DNA from: Ferrimicrobium sp.
GTDB lineage: Bacteria > Actinomycetota > Acidimicrobiia > Acidimicrobiales > Acidimicrobiaceae
Assembly (NCBI RefSeq): GCF_027319265.1
Contig: NZ_DAHVNP010000028.1
Location: 86,542-150,541, forward strand
Length of the DNA stretch: 64,000 nt
Direction: 5' to 3'
Shown: positions 35,633-45,017 of the stretch, piece by piece
Numbering within the stretch: position 1 is the first letter of the stretch
Layout: the number at the start of each line of letters is the position of its first letter
Translations under genes and position numbers: made by a program
Notes under the pieces: model-generated
Databases searched by the model: none
Told to the model about the DNA's origin: nothing
What the model saw: only the letters and a program-made list of their open reading frames with translations

Positions 35633-37288
35633 TCAATCAGATGGATTCGCTGCCTCGTCGCCTTGGAGTCCCTGGGTGGGGGTGGGGACGTTCGCACGCC
35701 GCTCGACCTCCGCTGCTCTGATGGCGTGATGGGGGCGGCCGAGGACGAAATAGAGCGCCCCGATGATCACGATGATGGTGATCACCAGAATGGTCAGCCA
35801 GTCGAAGTTAAAGAGTTCGCCTCGGGGTGAGTTCAGTCCAGTTGGCGCGATGATGTTCACGATCATGCCGACTCCGTAGATCAACCCCAAGACCGCGACG
35901 AGGTACCCCCATCTGCCAAGCTGGAAGGAGCCCTCGGCTTTCCAGCCACGCAACCTGGCGATGAGATAGGCGAGCACCACCATTTGGAACGAGATGTAGA
36001 TACCCGACACACCGAAGCTCACGAGTGCCGTCAGCGCGTTGACGTGGGCCGGATAGACGATAAAGCCGATGTGAATGGGCTTTGTGGGCGTGAAGTGCAC
36101 CAAGAACGAGAGGAGTTCGGGGATGATAGCAGCGAGGAGAATTGCGGCCACTGGGGTGCGACGCCGGGGAGAGATACGCCGCAGAACACGGTGTCCTGGT
36201 ACCGCCCGATCTCGGGCATAGGAGAACACCAAACGAGCACCCGCACCCTGGACGGCCAGACCACACGAGAAGAAGGCGAAACAGATAATGAACAGAATGA
36301 GATCTTGGAAGAACTTGGCGGAGATGGCACTTGAGAGGATTGCCGGAACGCCTTGGGTTGCGGCCAGGGCAAAACCCTTGGGGCCAGAAGGAATCGCAAG
36401 GCTGAGCGCACCGACCAGAATCATCGAGACGATACCACCGAAGATGAGAGCCGAGACCATTGCACGAGGGACATGGCGTGACGCATCCACGACCTCCTCA
36501 GCGACATCACCAGCGCTTTCAAAGCCATAGAAAATGTAGACCGGTCCGAGCACCGCGATCAACGCGGCCCCTGCCCACCAGTTGCCGCCGAAGTTCACCC
36601 CGAGCGGGCTGGTCTTGAGGTGGGTCGTTCCCTGGGTAGTGAAGAGATAGCCGAGTGAGTGATGGGTGGCGAAAGCGAGCAAGATGATTGCCAGCCCCAC
36701 GGTCCCGAGTACCTCGAACCACGTTCCGATCCTTGAGATCGACCCGAGGAACTTAACGCCGTAGACATTGAAGAGTGTCTGACCGGCGAGGTAGAGGGTG
36801 GAGATGAGCAAGATGGTGTTGGGGGAGGCTCCATTGAGGTGGGTGCCGAAGAGGTTGTTAACGAGATCGGCAAAGTAACTGGGAACACCGGTGTCGACGG
36901 AGGCCACCGTGATGATAAGGGCCCAGCCATACATCCACCCGACCCACCAGCCGTACCCCGAGCCCATGAGACGTTTGCTCCACTGAAACAGGGCACCCGC
37001 GATCGGATAGCTCGATCCAAGCTCGCCGAAGATGAGGGCGACAAAGAGCTGGCCGATCACGACGAGAGGGATCAACCAGATAAATGCGGGCCCCCCGGTA
37101 CCAAGGCTCAGTGCGTACAGCGAATAGATGCCTACCACGGGTGACAAGTAACAAAAGGCAACCGAGAAATTCTCGAACAGAGTCATGACTCGAGAGAGTT
37201 CTTGATGATAACCCAGCTCGTTGAGCCGAGCTTCGTCGCTCTTTGGTACCGGCGTATCGTTCGCTTCCACTGTTTCCCCCAAGGTCAC
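35633..37288 (-). CDS. APC-family amino acid permease
   Basis: A 551-residue transporter with about 12-14 hydrophobic helices. The N-terminus DEARLNELGYHQELSRVMTL and FENFSVAFCYLSPVVGIYSL is typical of the amino acid/choline transporter branch (GABA permease-like) of the APC superfamily. FGELGSSYPIAGALFQWSKR and GFESAGDVAEEVVDASRHVP are conserved family segments in helices 3 and 6-7. It would import an amino acid or amine by proton coupling; the substrate cannot be named. Start GTG 37288. The upstream flank holds the remains of a TnpB gene, so its promoter region borders a former mobile element. Confidence 0.9.
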   Translation of the reverse strand: MTLGETVEANDTPVPKSDEARLNELGYHQELSRVMTLFENFSVAFCYLSPVVGIYSLYALSLGTGGPAFIWLIPLVVIGQLFVALIFGELGSSYPIAGALFQWSKRLMGSGYGWWVGWMYGWALIITVASVDTGVPSYFADLVNNLFGTHLNGASPNTILLISTLYLAGQTLFNVYGVKFLGSISRIGTWFEVLGTVGLAIILLAFATHHSLGYLFTTQGTTHLKTSPLGVNFGGNWWAGAALIAVLGPVYIFYGFESAGDVAEEVVDASRHVPRAMVSALIFGGIVSMILVGALSLAIPSGPKGFALAATQGVPAILSSAISAKFFQDLILFIICFAFFSCGLAVQGAGARLVFSYARDRAVPGHRVLRRISPRRRTPVAAILLAAIIPELLSFLVHFTPTKPIHIGFIVYPAHVNALTALVSFGVSGIYISFQMVVLAYLIARLRGWKAEGSFQLGRWGYLVAVLGLIYGVGMIVNIIAPTGLNSPRGELFNFDWLTILVITIIVIIGALYFVLGRPHHAIRAAEVERRANVPTPTQGLQGDEAANPSD

Positions 37289-37369
37289 GGCACTGCTACC
37301 AACCTTAGCGTTGATAATGAGCGTGGATGATCAGAATCGGAGATTTTTGTAGATTTTCTGAAATAAGCG

Positions 37370-38144
37370 GAAATCTAGGACCCAAATCATCTGGAGTGAG
37401 TCGTTGCATATAGCGGCGATCTTCGCGTGGAGTCTCGCAGGTTGTAGTTTTGCTTTATGGCTGTTCTTCGAGCCTTTCTGTTTGCCACTGAATCGCTTGT
37501 TGGGTCGTTGCAGTCTTTTGCGCAGCTTGGCATGGGCCTTTGGCCCGTCGATCTTCTCTCCGCTCGAGAGCCTAGCGAGGGTCGTGACCCCTAGGTTTAG
37601 GCCGATCTAGTTGTGCGTCTTTCGGTAGGGGCTGGGTTCTCTCCCTCAATCGCGAAGCTGAGGGGGCACTGATCTGCGCGCCTTGAGACGGCAGCCGAGA
37701 GCATACGTCCATCACAACGAACTCGCTCTGACATACGAATGTATCCGAGTTTTGGCATACGGACTCTATTTCATCAACCCCAAACGCTCCGCTTGACAAC
37801 GTAAAAGCGTCGTGGACGCCCTTCTTTTTGAACTTTGGGTACCGGCTTCTACATGCAGGGAAGCTAGCAAATGAAGCACCCAGGTCAATCAGTGCCTCTT
37901 CGAGAGCACCCTTACTGACCTCCATCATCGGCGGGAACCGCTCACGTTTGATGCTGTTGAGCTCACGGCTGAAGGTATATTGGCTAGGAGCAGGTACTGA
38001 CAGGTCGATCTTGTGGAGTTCGTGGTGCTCTTTCCAGCGAGCTAGACCCCAGTTATAGGCGAATCGAGCTGTCTCAGCTGCTCGCGCGAGACAGTTGGCC
38101 TGCTTATTGTTACGCTCTAGCCTTATTTTGTGGGCGGTGATCAT
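37370..38144 (-). pseudogene. Decayed TnpB (IS200/IS605-family OrfB) gene
   Basis: Read across frames on the minus strand it gives a TnpB protein. The N-terminal domain is MITAHKIRLERNNKQANCLA and RFAYNWGLARWKEHHEL, then FPACRSRYPKFKKKGVHDAF. After a frameshift near 37760 it continues as MPKLGYIRMSERVRCDGRML and FAIEGENPAPTE. An in-frame TAG precedes the RuvC-I segment IGLNLGVTTLARLSSGEKID, and KFRGK-like FSGKQKGSKN and HAKIAAICND follow up to about 37370. The catalytic aspartate normally found in 'GIDLG' is Asn here, and the RuvC-II, zinc-finger and RuvC-III parts are missing. It is therefore dead as an RNA-guided nuclease. No TnpA gene is nearby. Confidence 0.85.
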
Positions 38145-38251
38145 CTTTGAACAACTTCACCCTACAACTGCATCTCGAACTAGCGCACTTCTGACCTCCA
38201 CACCTACATGTATAGAACATTAGTTCAGATATGGGGCTCCTGTTCATAGCC

Positions 38252-39373
38252 CTATCCAGGCTGGCGCGCAACTAAGTCGTCGAGATAGGCCCCTGCCTGT
38301 CCGCTTGTGAGCGTCAGCATGGCACGATCAACCCCTTCGGCGATAGTAGTCACCAGGTCAGCGGCGTAGAGGGCTGCACCCGCATTTAACGCCACGAGGT
38401 CGCGTCGCGCGTCGCAGATGCGTCCATGCAAGATGTCGTGAAGAATGCTAGCATTCTCCTTTGCATCTCCGCCCTGAAGCATCGCTAGGTTCGTTGGCTG
38501 AAAACCAAACTCACTTGGCTCAATGGCATAGGACTCCACCTCTTGCCCAGCTCGCACCTCCCATACTCGGGTCGGCGCCGTCAAACTGACCTCGTCCATG
38601 CCATCGTCACCAGACACGATCAGGGCATGCTGCGAACCCAAAGCAAGGAGCACATTTGCCATCGTTGGCGCCAAACTACGGTCAAAGACGCCGACTAACT
38701 GATACCGCGCCCGCCCCGGATTGACGAGAGGTCCAAGAAAGTTGAAGGCGGTAGGAATCCCAAGGGCACGTCGGATCGGTGCAACCGCCGCCATCGCGGG
38801 ATGAAAGCGAGTCGCCAAGGCAAAGCCAAACCCTGCAGTCTCCACCATGTGAGCGACCTCATCAGCATCGAGACCAACATTGATTCCAAGTTGCTCGAGT
38901 ACATCAGCCGAACCAGTCTTGGAACTCGCGGCACGGCCACCATGCTTGAGCACCCGAGCGCCAGCGGCACTCGCCAGCAGACCCGCCGCGGTCGAAACAT
39001 TGATCGTCCCCTGGCGATCTCCACCCGTTCCACAGGTATCGAGGATTTCGCCTTCGACAGGAACGGTGACCATATGCGAGGCCATCGCTCGGGCAAACCC
39101 GAGTAACTCCTCAACCGACTCCTCTCGTTGACGAAGCAACACCAAAACGCCCGCAACGATCGGAGCTGGTACCGCACCATCGAAGACGACTTCAAGCATC
39201 TGATTCGCCTCGCCCTCGGTGAGACGTTCCCCCTGCATGAGGCGGCCAAGGAGAGCAGACCAAACGAGCTCAGCACCTGGATCGGCAACAGGAGTAGACG
39301 GTCGCACCGGCACTCCAGTCGGCGCAGCAAGGGTCGAAGCGGCATCAGCATGCGAGTTCACGGGATCAGGCAT
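38252..39373 (-). CDS. trpD: Anthranilate phosphoribosyltransferase
   Basis: A 373-residue protein, within the family length. The PRPP-binding signature is DTCGTGGDRQGTINVST; KHGGRAASSKTGSADVLE, FHPAMAAVAPIRRALGIPT, FNFLGPLVNPG and GMDEVSLTAPT are all conserved TrpD segments. It joins anthranilate to PRPP in tryptophan synthesis. No other trp gene is in the window. It lies only about 10 bp downstream of the c-di-GMP protein gene on the same strand, which makes co-transcription likely and is an unexpected pairing. The first 30 residues are Ala/Pro-rich and not part of the fold, so a later start is possible. Confidence 0.95.
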   Translation of the reverse strand: MPDPVNSHADAASTLAAPTGVPVRPSTPVADPGAELVWSALLGRLMQGERLTEGEANQMLEVVFDGAVPAPIVAGVLVLLRQREESVEELLGFARAMASHMVTVPVEGEILDTCGTGGDRQGTINVSTAAGLLASAAGARVLKHGGRAASSKTGSADVLEQLGINVGLDADEVAHMVETAGFGFALATRFHPAMAAVAPIRRALGIPTAFNFLGPLVNPGRARYQLVGVFDRSLAPTMANVLLALGSQHALIVSGDDGMDEVSLTAPTRVWEVRAGQEVESYAIEPSEFGFQPTNLAMLQGGDAKENASILHDILHGRICDARRDLVALNAGAALYAADLVTTIAEGVDRAMLTLTSGQAGAYLDDLVARQPG

Positions 39374-39382
39374 GTGCCTATG

Positions 39383-42052
39383 CTAGACGCGGGTGCTGAA
39401 GGACTCATCTCTCCCAAGAAGCTTTAGCAGAGCTGCTTCGCGGAGCGGTCGAGCAAGATGAAAGCCCTGGACCTCAGGCACGCCGAGCTCCTTGAGGACG
39501 TCAAGGCAAGCTTGGTCACCCACCCCCTCCGCCACCACAGAGATGCCAAGCTCGCCCGCGAGCGCTGTGAGACCCGCAACCAATCCCCGATCGCCACCAG
39601 TGCCGAGGTCCTTGACGAACTGCCGGTCGATTTTTACAATATCCACCGGCATAATCTGCAGATGGCGAAATGACGACGTTCCGACTCCGAAATCATCCAA
39701 TGCAATCAAGAAACCTTCGCTCTTGAGACGACGCATCATGCGCGCGATCCGGTCAATCAGCAGATCAGAGAGCTCAGTCTCTGTCAACTCGATGACCACC
39801 ATGTCACGCGGCACGCCAAGCCGATCAGCTAACTGGCAAAAGTCCTTCACCGTCCGTCCCTCAGCAGCATTGACACCACTCAGGTTGACAGAAAGGCGCA
39901 TCTGACCAGCCAGTCCAGCCGAACGCCAACGTGAAAAACGCGTCAGCGCTTCAGCACGAACAAAGGCATCGAGCTGGTCCATCAGACGGTACTGGAGCGC
40001 AAGCGACAGGAATCGACCCGGCAATAGAAGGCCTTCGGTGGGGTGCTGCCAGCGCACCAAGGTCTCGGCTCCTGTGACCGACCCGCTCTGGGTAGCAAAA
40101 AGCGGTTGGAACCGAAGTAGCAGAGCACCGCCACGTTCATCTCCACGCAACACCCGCACCAGATCTGGGCCTAATTCGATCTCGACCGCATCCTGGGTAC
40201 CGCGATGCAAGTGCAGTAGATCCGGACGCCGACGTGAGAACTTATCCTGATACATCGCCGAATCAGCGGCTGACATCAACTGGTCCAGATCGACCGTCGT
40301 CGTGGATCCCGTCGCCATGCCGACCGCAGCAGTCACCCGTAGCTCAATCGTACCGACCGTTATTGGGTTGAATGAGATCGCCGCCGCGAGGCGGTCGGCT
40401 AATTGACGGATCACTCTGCTCGAATCCATCCCAATGACAAGTACCGCAAACTCGTCCCCACCGATCCTGCCAACGACATCGAGAGGACGCACACTCGTTC
40501 GAATGCGATTCGCCACCTCAGTTAAGACTCGATCCCCTATGGCATGACCAAACTGATCATTGACAACCTTAAGACCGTCAACGTCGATAAAGAGAACTCC
40601 GACTAGCTTCTCCTCGTCATCATCGAAATAGGCGTTAGCATGCTCAAAAAAGCCCGCGCGATTGTTGAGCCCGGTCAGGGGGTCCATATGTGCCAATTGG
40701 CGCACTCGCCGGCGCTCGACGTTGCGTTCTTGAATGTCGCGAACCGCCAGCAAGGTGCCAGTGACGCCGGAGGCTGCATCAATAAATCGACGCCGATAGG
40801 ACTCCGTCACAAACGTTGATCCATCCAGGCGCAGGCGCTCCTCTTCTTCCACCTGTGCGCCTTGATCGGAGAGGGTCCTCAAAGGCTTGCTTTCAAATTG
40901 AGAGGCCAACATTCCGCGCAAGGAGACGTTCTCCTCGCCTCCATGCAGCCGCGCAAAGGCTCGGTTGTGGAGGGTAATCACCTCCTCGTCGTCGACCAAA
41001 GCCACCCCGTCCGGCATAAAATCCAACACCTGTGATGCAAGTGCGGATCGCTCCTGACCGGCAACCACGAAACTAAGAGTCTGTCGTTGGGACACGATCG
41101 CACCCGCGAACCGGGCAAGCTCACGAATGGTCTGGAAATCTCGGAGAGAGAATCGATATGGTGAAGGGCTGAAAACGGCGATCAGTGCGACCAATGTCGC
41201 GGTCGTATCCACAATCGGAACGACGACCGCTGAATCGTTCTCCGTCTCCCCTCGAATCGATGCGATGGCCTCCTCGTCCGTGGTTGTCCGATCCGCTAAC
41301 GAACCGATCAGCACCGCTACCCCAGTAGCCCCGACCCAGGCGAGAAGCCCGCTATGACGGTCGATGATGTCACCGGGTTGACGCATCGTCTCCCCAATGG
41401 CCGCAGCGACCCAGGTCGCATTCGGACGAACCTCGACCACGAGTGCACTATGAGCACCGGTTAGGAGGCGGGCCTCGCGTCCGATGTGCATCCATGGGAC
41501 AGCAGTATCGCTGACGCTCAACAGCCTCTCTAGGAGCCGCTGATTGGTTCGAACACGTCGACTCAGCCAACGCCTCGATCGTTCCTGCCGATAACTTTCA
41601 CTCGCCAATCGAATGGCGGGGGAGATCTGCTCAAGAAGGCGGTAATCGTCAGTCGATAGTTGTTCTAGGTCGATCATCGCAAGCATCAACGACTCACCAA
41701 GGCGCAGCAGCGTGAGCGAAGTTCCACGGATGCGAAGCAACCAATTGTTGGTGGCTCCAGCGACGACCGGTGGAGGCTCAAGGCCGACAAAATCGGCAAA
41801 CTCCTTGCCACGAGCGGCCACAACAAGTCGCAACCTTCCGAAACCGGGCTCAACCTCCATGAGGGTAATCGGTGTTGCAAAGCGCTCGCACAGGACATCT
41901 AAGAGCTCCAGCAGTACCCCTCGTGAACCGAGATCACCTGCCAGGATACGCGAAATGTTGCGCATCATGGCGGCATCATGTGGCACACTCACCGAGGGTA
42001 GATTCGCAACAGAGGCGCCAATAACCGGGGAGTGATTGGCGTCTAGGCTCAC
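39383..42052 (-). CDS. GAF-PAS-GGDEF-EAL c-di-GMP signalling protein
   Basis: An 889-residue cytoplasmic protein without membrane helices. The N-terminal third (about 40-320) looks like one or two GAF-type sensory domains. A PAS domain follows (about 335-440: FMPDGVALVDDEEVITLHNR). The GGDEF domain (about 450-615) has DPLTGLNNRAGF and an intact active-site GRIGGDEFAVL. The EAL domain (about 635-880) has ETLVRW in place of EALVRW, with SVNLSG, ELTETE, ALDDFGVG, VKIDRQF and VVAEGVG all present, so both synthesis and breakdown of c-di-GMP look possible. GTG 42052 starts the frame; an ATG at 41968 is an alternative. trpD follows after about 10 bp. A second c-di-GMP gene is divergent 470 bp away. 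Confidence 0.93.
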   Translation of the reverse strand: MSLDANHSPVIGASVANLPSVSVPHDAAMMRNISRILAGDLGSRGVLLELLDVLCERFATPITLMEVEPGFGRLRLVVAARGKEFADFVGLEPPPVVAGATNNWLLRIRGTSLTLLRLGESLMLAMIDLEQLSTDDYRLLEQISPAIRLASESYRQERSRRWLSRRVRTNQRLLERLLSVSDTAVPWMHIGREARLLTGAHSALVVEVRPNATWVAAAIGETMRQPGDIIDRHSGLLAWVGATGVAVLIGSLADRTTTDEEAIASIRGETENDSAVVVPIVDTTATLVALIAVFSPSPYRFSLRDFQTIRELARFAGAIVSQRQTLSFVVAGQERSALASQVLDFMPDGVALVDDEEVITLHNRAFARLHGGEENVSLRGMLASQFESKPLRTLSDQGAQVEEEERLRLDGSTFVTESYRRRFIDAASGVTGTLLAVRDIQERNVERRRVRQLAHMDPLTGLNNRAGFFEHANAYFDDDEEKLVGVLFIDVDGLKVVNDQFGHAIGDRVLTEVANRIRTSVRPLDVVGRIGGDEFAVLVIGMDSSRVIRQLADRLAAAISFNPITVGTIELRVTAAVGMATGSTTTVDLDQLMSAADSAMYQDKFSRRRPDLLHLHRGTQDAVEIELGPDLVRVLRGDERGGALLLRFQPLFATQSGSVTGAETLVRWQHPTEGLLLPGRFLSLALQYRLMDQLDAFVRAEALTRFSRWRSAGLAGQMRLSVNLSGVNAAEGRTVKDFCQLADRLGVPRDMVVIELTETELSDLLIDRIARMMRRLKSEGFLIALDDFGVGTSSFRHLQIMPVDIVKIDRQFVKDLGTGGDRGLVAGLTALAGELGISVVAEGVGDQACLDVLKELGVPEVQGFHLARPLREAALLKLLGRDESFSTRV

Positions 42053-42521
42053 CGCAACCGCATCCGTTCTTGCGAAACCGCACGCTTCATCGACACGTAT
42101 TTTCTAAAAGAAAAACCCGATATAGGGGAAGAACTCACCCCAGCGAGCTGACCGTCGCTAGACGGGGCGCGACCTGGAGTATCGGTACCTGTTGGGAGAT
42201 GGTACAGCCCAGCTAGACGGTTGTACCGGGCCGCAAGCGAACGAACCGTACGCAGCGTTAGCATCGGACGTCGCTGACACGCAAGGCACCTACCACGAGA
42301 GATACCCAACCGATCTATGCAGTAACAAACCCACCACGACCACGATCCTAGCAACAATTACCACTCCTTGTGTGCAGACGGTAGAGAATTGCCCAAGAAA
42401 TCTTCAACATGTGTTGACCCACGGTAAAACCGAATGAGCAAAACACCTGCCCGTTCTTGTTGCTAAACTAAGTTCGAACCACGACCCAAGGAGCCATCGT
42501 TGGAAGTAGAACACCCCATGG
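42053..42521. other. Intergenic region between divergent c-di-GMP genes
   Basis: About 470 bp with the promoters of two divergent signalling genes. I see no credible gene: the minus-strand frame at 42049-42357 is Arg/Ser-rich and unlike a protein family. An AT-leaning stretch at 42450-42480 is the likeliest promoter of the plus-strand gene, and an AAGGAG-like site lies at 42488-42493, rather far from its start. Confidence 0.45.
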
Positions 42522-44870
42522 ATGCGCACAGTGGGAATCGTGTCCGAATCTAGCTATGTCTTCCGAGAGATCTCGGCGATCATTGGGTCAAGTGAGACGC
42601 TAGCGCAACGGATCGCGCGGCTCGAGGAACTCTGCATTGCGTGTTTTGATCAATCACAGTTCGTCGAAGGATTCGAATGCACTGACCCAGAGAGCTTCGC
42701 ACCACTCGCCCTGAACCAACTTCGTGGCTATCAACTCATCGTTCCACGAGATCGCACCCGCGAAGCAAAGAAGCGAGACACCGCGCTTGCGCAGGCCTTC
42801 GTAGACGCCTACGCGCTCCTCATGCACCAGCACCAGGTTGAGCTTGACCAAAGCGGCGCCCTCCTCGAAGTCCACGCCACCAATCAGATGATTATGGCCC
42901 TACTAGGGTTAGATAAAGGTACGGCCGACTGGCAACGCGTCACAGAGGGAATTCTCGAACGGCTTTTTGGGGCTGAGGCGCACGTATTTGCGCTCACAGC
43001 CGCGTCCACAACCGCGCCAATTGCCGCCTGGGCGGCCAAAGTGGGTCAGAATTTACACTTTGCTGACCTGTTGGTCCATGGCGTCACCATCATCGAGAGG
43101 GACATGCCGTTACGCTCGGTACTAGTAGCCATTGACCGTGCAGCCGGATATGGAATGACAGTGAGTTCCACCACCCTGCGCAACTTCGATGCAACGCAGC
43201 TAGCCGTGCTCCAGGATTGCCTGCGCATCTATATCGCCGGCATTGCACTCTTCGGACAGGTTCAACAGCGACAGAATGAAGCCTCTCTTGCCTCATCGAT
43301 CCTCTCCAACCTTGATATCGGAGTTCTGGGTGTCAACGAGGACGGTAGAGTCGTCTTAGCAAATCGCCAAGCGGGTGAACTTCTCGGCCATAGCCCCAGC
43401 GAACTCGTACGATCGCCGACACCGCTCATCGTCAGCCAGTTCGAAGAATACTTCTCGCTGCTCGGATCGCTGCCTACGCCCTGGCTCACCACAAATGCGC
43501 TGCTGCGAAAGCGGAGTGGCAAACCACAACCAGCATCGCTCTCCATCCGGCGTATCGAGACGGGACGCGATGTCAGCTACCGTTATCTCATCACCCTGGT
43601 CGACACCACGCGCTCGCACTTAGAGCTTGAGGAGTGGCGCTGGCATGCCACGCATGATCCGCTGACAGGGCTCTTGAATCGCAATGGGCTTGCTGGCGAG
43701 CTTCAACAACTCACTGATGCGTCGGTGATGGTCCTCTTCTTGGACATCAACCGTTTCAAAATCATCAACGACCTCCTTGGTCATCGAGGTGGTGATCGCG
43801 TCATAACGACCGTTGCTCAACGCCTCATCGCCGGAACCAAACCAACCGACATCGTCGCCCGAGTGGGTGGTGATGAGTTTGTCGTCATTGGAGCGGTGGG
43901 TACACCCTTCCGGGGACTCAAACGCGTCGCCCAACGTATCGTTGAGGCTATCACCTCCCAGCCTGTTGACATTGGGGACCGACAGCTAGCCGTGTCGGTC
44001 TCCGTCGGCGCCGCCCTCGAGACCTTCCACGGCAGCATCGATGCGCTCCTGGATCGCGCTGACCATACCATGTATATCGCAAAGCGGGAGGGGCAAAACT
44101 TACGCATTGCACATGGTGACGAGGAGAGGTTTACCACCGATACCCAACTCACCGACCCGAACCTCTTCGACTTCCTCCGTGCCCGTGACGCTAACCAAGT
44201 CGTCGCTGTTGAGATGCCTTGGGTACGACTCGCCGACGCAGAACTGGCTGGGGTTGACCTTTCGCTCACGTGGCAGGAACCTATCCAAGAGACACCACGC
44301 GACTACGCGATGCGCAACCACCTTCGCGATGAATATAACTGGCTACTTGTGCACCATCTCCTTCGACATCAGGCGGTTCGCGGACCCTTTGGAGTCTCGC
44401 CGCTGATGCCCAACCAGTACTTCATCAACCGGATCGAGCGCCTTTGTCAAACCGGGTACCTTAATCCGCGGAAAGTACAGCTCGTCTTTCGATCGATTGA
44501 ACTCACCACCGATGAGGTGCAGGAGGAGGCGAGTACTGTCGCAGAGCGTGCCCAGCGACTCGGCATCAACGTCGCCCTACGTTGGCGATCGGGAGAGGGG
44601 GGCGAAGTCACAAACCTTGCCAAACTCCGTCCTGACCAGGTGCAGATCGATGTGAGCGATTGGGCCCATCGCCCAACGAACGCACGAACGATTCAAGCCA
44701 TTGCCGCCTTTACGAACGCGCTCGAAACCCAGGTCGCCTTCCTGCATCCAACCACAAGACTTGTCGCGCTATTACAAGCTGACCAACTACGCGAACTCCT
44801 ACCAAGTGCGCTCCTGGAGGGCCAAACCGGTGCAGTGCGTAGACATGTTGAGCCAACTACGCCAGACTGA
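42522..44870 (+). CDS. PAS-GGDEF protein with degenerate C-terminal EAL domain
   Basis: A 782-residue cytoplasmic protein. The N-terminal 250 residues are a sensory region without a confident match, possibly GAF-like around 120-245. A PAS domain (about 255-355: ILSNLDIGVLGVNEDGRVVL) and a linker helix precede the GGDEF domain (about 370-540), with DPLTGLLNRNGL and intact RVGGDEFVVI near residue 450, so diguanylate cyclase activity is expected. The C-terminal 240 residues follow the outline of an EAL domain (SLTWQEP where EALxRW should be, and LRPDQVQIDVSDW for the 'KID' strand). The EAL glutamate, the DDFG motif and the catalytic lysine are missing. It is probably a binding or regulatory module. 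Start ATG 42522. Confidence 0.88.
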   Translation: MRTVGIVSESSYVFREISAIIGSSETLAQRIARLEELCIACFDQSQFVEGFECTDPESFAPLALNQLRGYQLIVPRDRTREAKKRDTALAQAFVDAYALLMHQHQVELDQSGALLEVHATNQMIMALLGLDKGTADWQRVTEGILERLFGAEAHVFALTAASTTAPIAAWAAKVGQNLHFADLLVHGVTIIERDMPLRSVLVAIDRAAGYGMTVSSTTLRNFDATQLAVLQDCLRIYIAGIALFGQVQQRQNEASLASSILSNLDIGVLGVNEDGRVVLANRQAGELLGHSPSELVRSPTPLIVSQFEEYFSLLGSLPTPWLTTNALLRKRSGKPQPASLSIRRIETGRDVSYRYLITLVDTTRSHLELEEWRWHATHDPLTGLLNRNGLAGELQQLTDASVMVLFLDINRFKIINDLLGHRGGDRVITTVAQRLIAGTKPTDIVARVGGDEFVVIGAVGTPFRGLKRVAQRIVEAITSQPVDIGDRQLAVSVSVGAALETFHGSIDALLDRADHTMYIAKREGQNLRIAHGDEERFTTDTQLTDPNLFDFLRARDANQVVAVEMPWVRLADAELAGVDLSLTWQEPIQETPRDYAMRNHLRDEYNWLLVHHLLRHQAVRGPFGVSPLMPNQYFINRIERLCQTGYLNPRKVQLVFRSIELTTDEVQEEASTVAERAQRLGINVALRWRSGEGGEVTNLAKLRPDQVQIDVSDWAHRPTNARTIQAIAAFTNALETQVAFLHPTTRLVALLQADQLRELLPSALLEGQTGAVRRHVEPTTPD

Positions 44871-45017
44871 GCGCACGCTGGTCGCATTGGCCTTGATCGA
44901 ACGCGACTGTTCCGGCATCTTCGCCTACTTTTTGTACATGTCTGGATCAGGCTCTGTGCGTGAACAGGTACGTCGCTGCGAAGAGCGCCGCTTGAGCGTA
45001 TCGCCACTAATGAAGGA

